NCBI GenBank assembly: GCA_965277615.1
Contig: CBDIDG010000006.1
Coordinates: 806,001-870,000 of the forward strand
Source of the DNA: Bog-532 sp965277615
GTDB taxonomy: Bacteria; Actinomycetota; Actinomycetes; Streptosporangiales; Streptosporangiaceae
Direction: 5' to 3'
Length of the DNA: 64,000 nt
The translations under genes were made by a program, and so were the position numbers. Below the pieces are notes generated by a model. It was given only the letters and a program-made list of their open reading frames with translations. It had not been told where the DNA came from and did not search any database. Shown piece by piece: positions 8,321 to 17,350 of this stretch. Numbering within the stretch: position 1 is the first letter of the stretch; every line of letters begins with the position of its first letter.

Positions 8321-11300
8321 GTGATCAAGCGGCTGCTGGTGGCCAACCGGGGCGAGATCGCGGTCCGCGTCATGGCCACGGCCGCCGTGCTCGGCGTCGA
8401 GACGGTCGCGGTCTACCCGGCCGACGACGCCGCCTGCGCTCACGTCCGCCGGGCTAGCGCCGCGGTCGAGCTGCCCGGCGCGGGTCCGGCGGCCTACCTC
8501 GACGTGGACGCCATCATGGCCGCGGCCACCAGCACTGGCTGCGACATGCTGCACCCCGGGTACGGCTTCCTGTCCGAGCGACCGGAGCTGGCCCGGCGCT
8601 GTGCCCAGGCCGGGGTGCGGTTCGTCGGCCCGCGACCGGACGCGCTCGCCCTGTTCGGCGACAAGACCGCGGCCCGGGCCCGGGCCCGTGAGCTCGGCCT
8701 GCCCTTGCTGGCCGCCACCGACAGCACCCCAACTCCGGACGGGGCTGCCGCAGATGGGGCTGCCGCGGATGAGGCCGGCCCGGATGGGGCGGTGCTGGAG
8801 CAGGCGCGGGCCCTGCTGCGCGAGCACGGCGCGGTCATGGTCAAGGCGGTCGCGGGCGGCGGCGGTCGCGGCCTGCGCCCGGTGACCCGGGAGGCTGACC
8901 TGGCCGCAGCGATGCGCCGGTGCGCCTCCGAGGCGGCGTCGGCCTTCGGCGACGGCACGGTCTACGTCGAGCAGCTGCTCAGCCCGGCCCGGCACATCGA
9001 GATCCAGGTCATCGGCGACGGCACCGGCGCCGTGGCGGTGCTGGGGGACCGTGACTGCAGCCTGCAGCGGCGCCGCCAGAAGCTGGTCGAGATCGCCCCG
9101 GCCTCGGTCGGGGACGCCCTGCGCACCCGGCTGTACGAGGCCGCGGTCGTGCTGACCAGCTCGGCCCGGTACGCGGGGCTGGCCACCGTCGAGTTCCTCG
9201 TCCAGGACGCCGCGTTCGCCTTCCTCGAGGTCAACCCCCGGATTCAGGTTGAGCACACGGTCACCGAACAGGTCACCGGCCTCGACCTGGTCGAGCTCGC
9301 GCTCCTGGTGGCCGACGGCGCCCGCCTGACCACCGGGCCGGTGGCCGAGGCGCTGGCCCGGGCGGCCGCGCCGCACGGCGTCGCCGTCCAGGCCCGGGTC
9401 AACGCCGAGACGCTGAAGCCGGACGGCACGCTCCAGCCCGAGGCGGGCACCCTGACCCGGTTCCAGCCCCCGGCCGGCCGCGGCGTGCGCGTCGATACCG
9501 CCGCCTACCAGGATTACACCGTCAGCCCGCGCTACGACTCACTGCTGGCCAAGGTGATCACCGGCGGGGCCACGCTGGAGGAGGCCCGCCGCCGGGCGGT
9601 ACGGGCGCTGGCCGAGTTCGACATCGCTGGCGTACCCGTCAACGTGGCCCTGCTGCAGGCCCTCCTGCAAGCGCCCGGGCTCGGCACGCACGACGTGGGC
9701 TGGGTCGATGCGCACGCTGCCGACCTGGCCGCGGCCAGCCCGCCCGTCGCGGCTAGCCCGCCCGTCGCGGACCGTCCGGCCAGCCCGCCCGGCGGGCCCG
9801 CCTCGCCCGCGCCCGCCCAGGTTCCGCCGGGCCAGGTCGCGGTGACCGCGCCGCTGGCGGGCACGGTCGTGTCGGTCGCGGCCGGACCGGGCGACCAGGT
9901 CGCGGCCGGCGACGAACTGCTCGTCGTCGAGGCGATGAAGATGGAGCACGAAGTGCGGGCACCAGGGGCCGGCCTGGTGCACGAGGTGCCCGTCGCGGTG
10001 GGCGCCACCGTCGCGGCTGGTGCCGTGCTGGTGGTGCTGGCCGAATCCGGGGCCGAGGCTAGCGCCCCGGCCCAGGACGGTGACGTCCCGCTGGACCAGG
10101 TCCGGCCCGATCTGGCCGAGGCCCAGGAGCGGCATCGGATCGGGCTCGACCAGGGCCGTCCCGAGGTGACGATGAGGCGGCACACCGCCGGGCGCCGCAC
10201 CGCGCGCGAGAACATCGCCGATCTGGTCGATCCGGGCAGCTTCACCGAGTACGGCGCGCTGACGATCGCCGCCCAGCGCCGCCGCCGCTCGCTCGACGAC
10301 CTGATCGCCCGGTCACCGGCCGACGGCCTGGTCATGGGCACCGCGACGGTCGACGGCCGGGCCGTCGCGGTGATGTCCTACGACTACAGCGTGATGGCCG
10401 GTACCCAGGGCATCATGAACCACCGCAAGACCGACCGGCTGCTCGAGCTGGCCGCCCGCGAACGCCTGCCCGTGGTCATGTTCACCGAAGGTGGCGGCGG
10501 CCGGCCCGGTGACACCGACACCACCGCCGTGGCCCAGCTCGACGTGCCGACCTTCCGCCTGGCCGCCGAGCTCTCGGGCCAGGTCCCCCTGGTCGCGGTG
10601 GTGTCGGGCTACTGCTTCGCCGGCAACGCGGCCCTGGCCAGTGCCTGCGACGTGATCATCGCGACGCCGGAGGCGAGCCTGGGCATGGGCGGCCCGGCCA
10701 TGATCGAAGGCGGCGGCCTCGGCGTGGTCGCACCCGCTGAGGTCGGCCCGATGACGGTGCAGGTGCCGAACGGCGTCGTCGACCTGCTGGCCGAGGACGA
10801 GGCCGCCGCGGTCCGCGCCGCCCGGCGTTACCTGTCCTACCTGGTCGCGCCGGTGACGGCGGCCGGCGCCCCGCACGCCGATCAGCGGCGGCTGCGCCAG
10901 CTCATCCCCGAGAACCGGGTGCGCAGCTATGACGTGCGGCCCGTGGTCGAGACCTTGTGCGACACCGGCAGCGTGCTCGAGCTGCGGGCCGGGTTTGGCG
11001 TCGGGGTGCTCACCGCGCTGGCTCGTATCGACGGTCGGGCCGTGGGCCTGCTGGCCAGCAACCCGCTGCACCTGGGCGGAGCGATCGACGGCGACGCCGC
11101 CGACAAGGCCGCGGCGTTCCTGCGGCTGTGCCAGGCCCACCGGCTGCCCGTCGTCTCGCTGGTGGACACCCCCGGCTTCATGGTGGGACCGGAGGTGGAA
11201 CGCACCGCCGTGGTGCGCCGCTTCGGGGCCATGTTCGTGGCCGGGGCCAGGCTCACCGTGCCGGTCTGCGCGGTCGTGCTGCGCAAGGCCTACGGCCTGG

Positions 11301-11602
11301 GTGCGATGGCGATGACCGCCGGTGACCTGCGCCGGCCAGCCGTCACCGTGGCCTGGCCCACAGGGGAGTTCGGCGGCATGGGCCTGGAAGGGGCGGTACG
11401 GCTGGGCTACCGCAAGGAACTCGACGCGATCGATGACCCCGCCGCCCGCCGGGCCCGCTACGACGAGTTGGTGGCCGAGCACTACACCCGTGGTCGTGCC
11501 TTGAGCACCGCGGCCGCGTTCGAGATCGACGACGTGATCGACCCGGGTGACACCCGCGCGGTGCTCACCGCCGCGTTGTCCCGGTCCGCACCCCGCGGCT
11601 GA
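8321..11602 (+). CDS. Single-polypeptide biotin-dependent acyl-CoA carboxylase (BC-BCCP-CT)
   Basis: The 1093-residue GTG-started protein joins all activities of an acyl-CoA carboxylase. Residues 1-460 form the biotin carboxylase, with ATP-grasp motifs VKAVAGGGGRGLRP and FLEVNPRIQVEHTVTEQ. After an Ala/Pro-rich linker (about 470-505) comes the biotinyl domain with VEAMKMEHE, the biotinylated lysine being residue 540. From about 600 to the end lies the carboxyltransferase (N half with VMSYDYSVMAGTQG and VSGYCFAGNAAL, C half with DTPGFMVGPEVE and KAYGLGAMAM). Single-chain long-chain acyl-CoA carboxylases of about 120 kDa are known from Mycobacterium; this has the same build and size. An AAADGAAADEAGPDGA insert (about 142-157) sits in the BC domain. 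The chain length of the substrate cannot be told. Confidence 0.92.
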   Translation: MIKRLLVANRGEIAVRVMATAAVLGVETVAVYPADDAACAHVRRASAAVELPGAGPAAYLDVDAIMAAATSTGCDMLHPGYGFLSERPELARRCAQAGVRFVGPRPDALALFGDKTAARARARELGLPLLAATDSTPTPDGAAADGAAADEAGPDGAVLEQARALLREHGAVMVKAVAGGGGRGLRPVTREADLAAAMRRCASEAASAFGDGTVYVEQLLSPARHIEIQVIGDGTGAVAVLGDRDCSLQRRRQKLVEIAPASVGDALRTRLYEAAVVLTSSARYAGLATVEFLVQDAAFAFLEVNPRIQVEHTVTEQVTGLDLVELALLVADGARLTTGPVAEALARAAAPHGVAVQARVNAETLKPDGTLQPEAGTLTRFQPPAGRGVRVDTAAYQDYTVSPRYDSLLAKVITGGATLEEARRRAVRALAEFDIAGVPVNVALLQALLQAPGLGTHDVGWVDAHAADLAAASPPVAASPPVADRPASPPGGPASPAPAQVPPGQVAVTAPLAGTVVSVAAGPGDQVAAGDELLVVEAMKMEHEVRAPGAGLVHEVPVAVGATVAAGAVLVVLAESGAEASAPAQDGDVPLDQVRPDLAEAQERHRIGLDQGRPEVTMRRHTAGRRTARENIADLVDPGSFTEYGALTIAAQRRRRSLDDLIARSPADGLVMGTATVDGRAVAVMSYDYSVMAGTQGIMNHRKTDRLLELAARERLPVVMFTEGGGGRPGDTDTTAVAQLDVPTFRLAAELSGQVPLVAVVSGYCFAGNAALASACDVIIATPEASLGMGGPAMIEGGGLGVVAPAEVGPMTVQVPNGVVDLLAEDEAAAVRAARRYLSYLVAPVTAAGAPHADQRRLRQLIPENRVRSYDVRPVVETLCDTGSVLELRAGFGVGVLTALARIDGRAVGLLASNPLHLGGAIDGDAADKAAAFLRLCQAHRLPVVSLVDTPGFMVGPEVERTAVVRRFGAMFVAGARLTVPVCAVVLRKAYGLGAMAMTAGDLRRPAVTVAWPTGEFGGMGLEGAVRLGYRKELDAIDDPAARRARYDELVAEHYTRGRALSTAAAFEIDDVIDPGDTRAVLTAALSRSAPRG

Positions 11603-11630
11603 CGTCGCCCGGCTCGGCCGCGTCCCGGCG

Positions 11631-12281
11631 TTAGTTGCCCGGGGAGAAGTCGATCCGGTCGACCGACTCGCCCCGGCCGACCAGGACCGTGGCCACCATC
11701 CGCGGCGGGAACAGGCCGTGAGCGACGACGCCGGGCGTCGATGACAGCTGGACGGCCAGCGCCGCCGGGTCCGGCACCGGCCCGTGGTAGTCGGCGATCA
11801 CGCCGCCGTCCGGGCTGAGCGGGACGTCGCGCAGCGACGCTGGGTCGACCCGGCGCAAGGTGGCGCGTAGCCCGAAGGACAGCAGCTCAAGGGGGATCGG
11901 GGCGCGCAGGGCCGGGACCGGCTTGGAGGAGTCGGCGATGACGACGAACCGGTCGGCCGCCCCGGCCACGATCTTCTCCCGGGTGTGGGCGCCGCCGCCC
12001 CCCTTGACCAGCCACCCGTCCGGGGCGATCTGGTCCGCGCCGTCGATGGTGAGGTCGAACCGGTCGATGCTCGTGACGTCCTCGATCCGCAAGCCCAGTT
12101 CGCGCGCGGCGTGCTCGGTGCGCGGTGACGTGGCGGCGCAGAGGATGTCGAGGGACCGCTTGGCCAAGGCCGGCAGCAGGTACGCGACGGTCGAGCCGGT
12201 GCCCAGCCCGACGGTCATGCCGTTCTCGACCAGCCCGGCGGCGGCTTCCGCGGCGGCCTGCTTCTCTTGCTCAATGCTCAT
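11631..12281 (-). CDS. rpiA: Ribose-5-phosphate isomerase A
   Basis: Interconverts ribose 5-phosphate and ribulose 5-phosphate in the non-oxidative pentose phosphate pathway. The 216-residue protein shows the family motifs: VGLGTGSTV (about 24-32, phosphate loop), DLTIDGADQI (about 76-85, catalytic Asp), KGGGGAHTREKIVA (about 92-105, with the lysine and glutamate) and an Asp-rich C-terminal half. Length is normal for RpiA. It is convergent with the carboxylase gene and divergent from the cytidylate-kinase-like gene, hence probably monocistronic. Confidence 0.95.
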   Translation of the reverse strand: MSIEQEKQAAAEAAAGLVENGMTVGLGTGSTVAYLLPALAKRSLDILCAATSPRTEHAARELGLRIEDVTSIDRFDLTIDGADQIAPDGWLVKGGGGAHTREKIVAGAADRFVVIADSSKPVPALRAPIPLELLSFGLRATLRRVDPASLRDVPLSPDGGVIADYHGPVPDPAALAVQLSSTPGVVAHGLFPPRMVATVLVGRGESVDRIDFSPGN

Positions 12282-12355
12282 GACCGTGTGCCGTTTCCTT
12301 CCGGTGACCGTGGGTATTTTACCGACGCTTGGCCCAACGAAGGAGATGGGTAACA

Positions 12356-13021
12356 GTGACCGCTGACCCAGCGCCCGGACCCGCCGTTCTCGTATCCCGG
12401 CTGGTCACCATCTCGGCTGCCTACGGCGCCGGCGGCAGCGTGGTCGCGCCCGCTCTCGCGCAGCGGCTCGGGGTGCCGTTCCTGCAGCGGGTGACGAGCA
12501 ACGAAGCCGATGTGACCGACTGCGGGCCCTGTGCCGAACAGCTGACCCCCGACGAGGCCAGCAGCACCCCGATACACCGCCTGCTGGCCTCGTTCACCCA
12601 TGCCATGCCGGTGGGATCCACCCAGTCGCCCCTGCCCTCTCACTTCCTGGAGGACGACCTGCGCTCCGGGGCCGAGGCCGGGATCCGCCGCCTGGCCGAC
12701 GGCGGCGAGGGCGTGATCCTCGGCCGGGCGGCGGCGGTGGTCCTCGGTAAGGACCTCGGCTTCCACGTGCGGCTCGATGGCCCCGCGGACCGCCGGGCGG
12801 CTCAGGGAGCCGTGATCGAGGGCATCGATGCGAACGAGGCCAAGGCCCGCATGAATGCGGCGGACAAGGCTCGTACCGCCTACGTCCGCCGCCTGTACCG
12901 GGTCAACCCGGCCGAACCGTCCCACTACCACCTGGTGATCGATTCCACCGCGATCCCGCTGGAGGCCGTCACCAAGGTCATCCTGCAGGCGATGTCCGCC
13001 CGCTCGATGGCGCATTCCTAG
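12356..13021 (+). CDS. Cytidylate kinase-like family protein
   Basis: The 221-residue protein begins at a GTG preceded by AAGGAG with a 10-base gap; a TTG at 12329 has no ribosome site. It has an NMP-kinase-type start (LVTISAAYGAGGSVVAPALA, with the Gly-rich loop slightly degenerate against GxxGxGK), GVILGRAAAVVL in the middle, and the lid-like RMNAADKARTAYVRRLY with VIDSTAIPLE near the end. These are hallmarks of the AAA-like cytidylate-kinase-like family, whose actual substrates are mostly untested. The usual P-loop lysine is not evident. It is divergent from rpiA. Confidence 0.8.
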   Translation: MTADPAPGPAVLVSRLVTISAAYGAGGSVVAPALAQRLGVPFLQRVTSNEADVTDCGPCAEQLTPDEASSTPIHRLLASFTHAMPVGSTQSPLPSHFLEDDLRSGAEAGIRRLADGGEGVILGRAAAVVLGKDLGFHVRLDGPADRRAAQGAVIEGIDANEAKARMNAADKARTAYVRRLYRVNPAEPSHYHLVIDSTAIPLEAVTKVILQAMSARSMAHS

Positions 13022-13036
13022 CGCCGATCCTGGCCG

Positions 13037-13060
13037 GCGAGCCGCCGGGCGGCGGCTCGC
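13037..13060. terminator. Strong bidirectional hairpin
   Basis: GCGAGCCGCC (13037-13046) and GGCGGCTCGC (13051-13060) are perfectly complementary over a GGGC loop. It fills the gap between two convergent genes and probably ends both transcripts. Confidence 0.7.
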
Positions 13061-13074
13061 TGCGTTGGCTGCGC

Positions 13075-13608
13075 TCACCGGGTGGATCGCGCCGCAACCC
13101 CGCTGACCAGCATGCCGATTACGGCGCCGATGGCCAGGTTGACCAGTGCGGTGGCGATCTTGGCGTCGAGCGGGGCCGTGGTGCTGAACGGGAAGATAGC
13201 CATGATCGTGGTCATCAGGCCCACGATCCAGCCGAAGAACATCAGCGGCCGCGCGGTGCTGATCATCAGCAGGTGAACCAAACCGGTGGCGATGAGGGCC
13301 GCGGCGAAGGCGACCAGGATCAGCGCGGTCGGGTGCACGGCGCCGAAGGCGCCGCCCTGATGCGGGGCCAGTACCGACAGGTTGAACAGCCAGCGGCAGA
13401 CCAGCACGCCGACCAGGGCCGCCAGGGCGGAAACGATGGCGCTGGCGGCGCCGCCCGCCCACAGCCTGCCTGCGTCGACCCGGACGCCAATGCGGTGGCC
13501 GCGGTCGGCCGCCATGAACTCAGGGCGGCTGGACGTCGTGGTCGCGGTCCGGTCAATCCAGAGGTTGGTCGTGGCCTGCTCGCCTGGGGTGTGAAGCTGG
13601 GTGGTCAT
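13075..13608 (-). CDS. DUF6069-like four-helix membrane protein
   Basis: A 177-residue protein with about 50 hydrophilic N-terminal residues and four hydrophobic segments (about 55-75, 90-110, 118-138 and 150-170). The pattern RLWAGGAASAIVSALAALVG, then HLLMISTARPLMFFGW, then PFSTTAPLDAKIATALVNLA matches the widespread actinobacterial DUF6069 membrane family as I remember it. Function is unknown; location is the inner membrane. It is convergent with the kinase-like gene, and the hairpin at 13037 lies at its 3' end. Confidence 0.75.
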   Translation of the reverse strand: MTTQLHTPGEQATTNLWIDRTATTTSSRPEFMAADRGHRIGVRVDAGRLWAGGAASAIVSALAALVGVLVCRWLFNLSVLAPHQGGAFGAVHPTALILVAFAAALIATGLVHLLMISTARPLMFFGWIVGLMTTIMAIFPFSTTAPLDAKIATALVNLAIGAVIGMLVSGVAARSTR

Positions 13609-13754
13609 GTCGGGTCTCCTTCTTTAGTTTTCCTGGCCGACAAATCCAGTTTCGGTCTTGGCGAGAGCAAAATCCCTAGTAAATCTCCCTAGTCGCCGCC
13701 CACGGGCCAAACGGGTGTAAATAACCAGGTGAGGACCGCGACGAGAGGAATGGC

Positions 13755-14822
13755 ATGACGCAGGCCAGGCTGGTTCATCCGTGGGTGGCTGAGGGCAGGC
13801 ATCAGATCCGGTTCGGGGTGGTGGGGAACTTCGTCAAGGGCTGGCCGGAGCATCTGCGGTTCGTGACCGAGGCGGAACGCCTCGGCTATGACTCCTGTGC
13901 TCTGTTTGATCATCCGAACCGGCTGATGGAGTGCTGGACGCTGATGGGGGCGCTGGCCGCGTCCACCGAGCGGATCCGGCTGATCTCGATGGTGAGCTGC
14001 ATCTATTACCGGAGCGCGTTCATGCTGGCCCGCCAGGCCGCCGATGTGGACCGGATCAGCGGCGGCCGGCTGGTGCTGGGCGTGGGGATCGGTGATGACG
14101 TGCCCGAGTTCGCAGAGCTGGGCCTGCCGTTCGAGCGGGCCTCGGTCCGGCAGGCGGCGATGGAAGAGACGGTGCGGGTGGTGCAGGCCTTGTGGCGCGG
14201 TGAAAAGGTCACCGCGCCTGATGGTGCGGCCGGTGGCCTGGCGGGTGCGGGGTTGCGGCCGGGGCCGGTGCAAGAGCCGCACGTGCCGGTGCTGATCGGC
14301 GGGGGCGGGGAAAAGACCACATTGCGGCAGGTCGCGGAGCTGGCCGACGTGAGTAATTTCGCCCCCCATGAGTGGGCCGGGTCAGCGTTCGACGTCACCG
14401 ATGTGGCCCGTAAGTACGGAGTGCTGCGTGATTACTGCGCCGCCGCCGGGCGCCCGTTTGAGTCGGTGCTGCGGTCGCATTTCACCCCGCTGCTGGTGCT
14501 GGCCGAGGATGAAACGCAGCTGGCCCGCAAGCGGGCAGCGCAGCGGATCCCTGATCCGCATCTGACGGTCCGGCACGTGTTCGCCACCCCGGCCGACGCG
14601 ATCCAGCATTACCAGGCTCTGGCCGACGCCGGCGTCCAGTACTTCATCGCCGGCATCGACAGCGCCGATGAGGAAACCATGCGCCTGCTGGCCCAGGCCG
14701 TCTGGCCCGCCATCCGGGTGCAGGAAGTGGTTCCATTCCCGGGTGACGTTGTCAGCGAATACGACTGCTTGGGGTCAGGGGGTGGTTGCAACGCTGCTGG
14801 TATCTGGCGGGTTCAACAGTAG
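13755..14822 (+). CDS. LLM-class flavin/F420-dependent oxidoreductase with IS-derived C-terminus
   Basis: A 355-residue luciferase-like TIM-barrel enzyme: RFGVVGNFVKGWPEHLRFV at the N-terminus, SGGRLVLGVGIGDD near residue 100-112, PVLIGGGGEKTTLRQVAELAD near 180. Actinobacterial members use FMN or F420H2 on varied substrates. The oddity is the 3' end: the IS30-family element begins at 14775, inside this frame, and supplies the last 15 codons and the stop. Joining the flanks without the element would give only three more codons and a TGA, so the native tail was short and the enzyme may still work. It is convergent with the transposase and the LacI gene. Confidence 0.85.
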   Translation: MTQARLVHPWVAEGRHQIRFGVVGNFVKGWPEHLRFVTEAERLGYDSCALFDHPNRLMECWTLMGALAASTERIRLISMVSCIYYRSAFMLARQAADVDRISGGRLVLGVGIGDDVPEFAELGLPFERASVRQAAMEETVRVVQALWRGEKVTAPDGAAGGLAGAGLRPGPVQEPHVPVLIGGGGEKTTLRQVAELADVSNFAPHEWAGSAFDVTDVARKYGVLRDYCAAAGRPFESVLRSHFTPLLVLAEDETQLARKRAAQRIPDPHLTVRHVFATPADAIQHYQALADAGVQYFIAGIDSADEETMRLLAQAVWPAIRVQEVVPFPGDVVSEYDCLGSGGGCNAAGIWRVQQ

Positions 14823-15974
14823 GTCGTTGAGGGCTTCGGCGGGGGTCCGCCAGCCGAGGGTTTGCCGGGGGCGCCGGTTGAGTTTGGCGGCGATGCCGTC
14901 CAGGTGGGCTTTGCTGTGGCTGGACAGGACGGTCCCTTTGGGGAAGTACTGGCGCAGCAGCCCGTTGGTGTTCTCGTTGCTGCCCCGCTGCCAGGGGCTG
15001 TGGGGGTCGCAGAAGTAGATGTCCAGGCCGGTGGCCAGGGTGATGTCGGCGTGGCGGCCCATTTCGCTGCCCTGGTCCCAGGTCAGTGACCGCCACAGAT
15101 GCGCCGGCAGGCCGCCCATGGCCGCGGTCATCGCGGCGGCGACGGTGACGGCGTCGCGGCGGCCGGGCAGATGCAGCAGCAGGCAGTACCGGGTGGACCG
15201 CTCGACCAGGGTGCCGATCGCCGAGCCGCCGTCCTTGCCCACGATCAGGTCCCCTTCCCAATGCCCCGGCACCGCCCGGTCCGCCGCCTCGGCGGGCCGT
15301 TCGCTGATCATCACCATGTCCTTGAGCTTCCCGGCGCCGGAATGCCGGGCCCGGCGGGGCCGGCGCACCGCCCGCCCGGTCCGCAGGGCCGAGGCCAGCT
15401 CACGGCGCAGGGCACCACGGCCCTGGACATACAGGGACTGGTAGATGGTCTCGTGGGACACCCGCATCTCGCTCTGGTCCGGGAACCTCGCGGCCAGGGC
15501 GTGGCTGATCTGCCGCGGTGACCACTGCTCGCGTTCCAGCCAGTGTTCCACCTGCGCCCGCAGCACCGGATCGCCCGCCAGCTTGGCGACCTTCGGCCGC
15601 CGGGCCCGCCCCTCCGCCGTGACCTGGGCACCCAGCGCCCGGTACCGGCCCCGGCTGGTCCGGTTCCGGGCCACCTCCCGGCACACCGTGCTCGCAGGCC
15701 GGCCCAGCCCCGCCGCGATCGCCCGCAGCGACCGGCCCGCCGCCAGGCCCACCGCGATCTCCTCCCGCTCAGCCACCCCCAGATACCGGCCGCCCACCCG
15801 CTGCGCCCCGTTACTTATCACCCCGCCAGCCTGCCGGAACCACACCTCAGCCGTCTGCCGCGGCACCCCGCACCGCGGCCCCGCCTGCCGCCAGCCCACC
15901 CCCGCCCGCACCAGCTCCCAGAACTCCACCCGCACCACCCGCGGCACACCCCGCGAACCCGCCTTCAGCACCAC
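14775..15974 (-). CDS. IS30-family DDE transposase
   Basis: Cuts and joins the element ends. N-terminal HTH regions include GRSLRAIAAGLGRPASTVCREV followed by NRTSRGRYRALGAQ (about 80-115), a typical IS30 signature. The DDE catalytic core shows GHWEGDLIVGK (first Asp), LTWDQGSEMGRH (second Asp) and the ENTNGLLRQYFPKG segment (Glu). All three acidic residues are present and the frame is intact, so it is probably active. I chose the GTG at 15974 (399 residues) because GGAGGG lies 7 bases upstream; a TTG at 16004 would start within the right terminal repeat. Confidence 0.92.
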   Translation of the reverse strand: MVLKAGSRGVPRVVRVEFWELVRAGVGWRQAGPRCGVPRQTAEVWFRQAGGVISNGAQRVGGRYLGVAEREEIAVGLAAGRSLRAIAAGLGRPASTVCREVARNRTSRGRYRALGAQVTAEGRARRPKVAKLAGDPVLRAQVEHWLEREQWSPRQISHALAARFPDQSEMRVSHETIYQSLYVQGRGALRRELASALRTGRAVRRPRRARHSGAGKLKDMVMISERPAEAADRAVPGHWEGDLIVGKDGGSAIGTLVERSTRYCLLLHLPGRRDAVTVAAAMTAAMGGLPAHLWRSLTWDQGSEMGRHADITLATGLDIYFCDPHSPWQRGSNENTNGLLRQYFPKGTVLSSHSKAHLDGIAAKLNRRPRQTLGWRTPAEALNDLLLNPPDTSSVATTP

Positions 15975-16015
15975 AACGACCCCTCCACAATCAAGCCGTT
16001 GCAACCACCCCCTGA
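14775..16015. mobile_element. IS30-family insertion sequence, complete
   Basis: About 1.24 kb bounded by a perfect 19-base inverted repeat, TCAGGGGGTGGTTGCAACG at 14775-14793 and its complement at 15997-16015. One transposase gene fills almost all of it, and its stop codon lies inside the left repeat. The flanking bases (GGGG on the left, AAAC on the right) show no clear target duplication; IS30 elements make only 2-3 base duplications. It sits between the 3' ends of the LLM gene and the LacI gene. Confidence 0.92.
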
Positions 16016-16049
16016 AACCACCCTGACAGCGTCACTGAGGAACGGATCT

Positions 16050-17081
16050 TTACGCTGCCGTTTCCGGCGGGATGTTGAACGGCGTGATGACCTGGGTGGG
16101 AGCGGGCGCGGTGGCGATGGGGCCGTCCAGGGCGCCGTGGGCCTGCATGATGATCTGGCAGGCGCGGTGCATGTCCCGGCGCAGGTCGTGGTAGAGGACG
16201 GCGGACAGGCGGCCCGCCTTGAGCAGTTCCCGGTTGTCGGCGTCCAGGTCGTGCCCGATGAACACCGGGCAGGGGCGGTGCCGGTCGTCGAAGGCCTCCA
16301 GGATGGCCCGGTTGCCGCCGCCGATCGAGTAGACGGCCTTGATGTCGGGGTGGCGGTCCAGGACGTCGAGCGTCAGCCGGTAGACCGAGCTGTCCAGGCC
16401 GTCGCTGTCGGTGATCTCGGCCAGGAGCCGGTGCGGCCACCGCTCGCGGATCGCGGCCCGGAAGCCGATCTCGCGTTCCTCCTCGCCCCGGAAAACCGTG
16501 CGGCTCAGGGCGACCAGGACGCGGCTCGTCCGCTGGCCCAGCCACTGGTTGACCAGGTAGGCCGCCGCGGCCCCGGCTGACCGGTTGTCCATCCCGACGT
16601 AGGCGACCCGCTTGCTGAACGGCAGGTCGGTGACCAGCGTGACGACCGGGATGCCCGCCTCGGCCAGCCGTGACACCGCCGCGTTGACCTCGGGTGCCTC
16701 CGGCGCCTTGAGGATGACCCCGCGTGAACCCCGGCGGGCGATCGCGTCCAGCGCGCCGGCGATCTCGCGCGGGTGACACGTTTCCCTGAAGTCGAACCGG
16801 GACCGGACGACCGCGGGCCGCAGCGACGGCAGCTCCTGCTCGAGCGCGGTCTTGACCGCGGCCGAAAACCGGGCCGGTGTCTGCATGACGATGTCGACCA
16901 TGAAGACCCGGCCGTTGAGCCGCAGCTGGCTGGCCTGCCGGTCCAGATCGGCGATGGCCTGCTGGATGTCGTTGACCGTGTTCGCGCGCACGCCACCGCG
17001 CTGGTTGAGGACGCGGTCCACCGTGGCCTCGCTGACTCCGGCCTGGCGCGCTATCTCCCGGATCGGGTAAGGGTGCGGCAT
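16050..17081 (-). CDS. LacI-family transcriptional regulator of the adjacent catabolic operon
   Basis: A 343-residue LacI-type repressor: N-terminal HTH (IREIARQAGVSEATVDRVLN with the hinge-proximal QRGGVRANT, residues 7-35), then a periplasmic-binding-protein-like effector domain with VAYVGMDNRSAGAAAAYLV, RGEEEREIGFRAAI and FIGHDLDADN. The domain style (autoinducer/ribose-binding type) suits a sugar or cyclitol ligand. It is divergent from the ALDH-iolD operon with 269 bases between, the standard layout for a local repressor, so an inositol-like inducer is inferred. Its 3' end lies 35 bases from the IS30 element but is intact. Confidence 0.9.
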   Translation of the reverse strand: MPHPYPIREIARQAGVSEATVDRVLNQRGGVRANTVNDIQQAIADLDRQASQLRLNGRVFMVDIVMQTPARFSAAVKTALEQELPSLRPAVVRSRFDFRETCHPREIAGALDAIARRGSRGVILKAPEAPEVNAAVSRLAEAGIPVVTLVTDLPFSKRVAYVGMDNRSAGAAAAYLVNQWLGQRTSRVLVALSRTVFRGEEEREIGFRAAIRERWPHRLLAEITDSDGLDSSVYRLTLDVLDRHPDIKAVYSIGGGNRAILEAFDDRHRPCPVFIGHDLDADNRELLKAGRLSAVLYHDLRRDMHRACQIIMQAHGALDGPIATAPAPTQVITPFNIPPETAA

Positions 17082-17121
17082 GCTGCGCCTCTGATGGATT
17101 CCTGATGCCTTATGAGTAGCT

Positions 17122-17223
17122 CGGATCGGGCCAACTTACCCCAGGAGCCGATCCGGGGACTAGACACAATTTTTTCTTTAATAAGGGCCCATTGCGCTGG
17201 TGTGGCCGGTTCATGACCCGGCC
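17122..17223. promoter_or_regulatory. Divergent LacI/ALDH control region with two inverted repeats
   Basis: CGGATCGG (17122-17129) and CCGATCCG (17148-17155) form an 8-base inverted repeat 18 bases apart, about 40 bases before the LacI start. GGCCGG (17204-17209) and CCGGCC (17218-17223) form a second one. Between them lies an AT-rich tract (about 17163-17185). Either repeat could be the LacI operator; no classical LacI consensus is visible. Confidence 0.4.
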
Positions 17224-17350
17224 GTCAAGATGATGGGTTTTTGATGGATGTCGGTCCGTTGACTTGGCTCATCAGGACGCGCAGTGTCGAGTGCATCGAA
17301 CCGGTAGGGCGGATGACCGTCCCCGACACACTGACGGGCTGGGCACACAG

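Noticed and set aside
8719..8790. Repeat-like GGGGCTGCCGC stretch in the carboxylase gene
   Set aside because: It only encodes a short Ala/Asp/Gly-rich insert within the biotin carboxylase; not a mobile or regulatory element.
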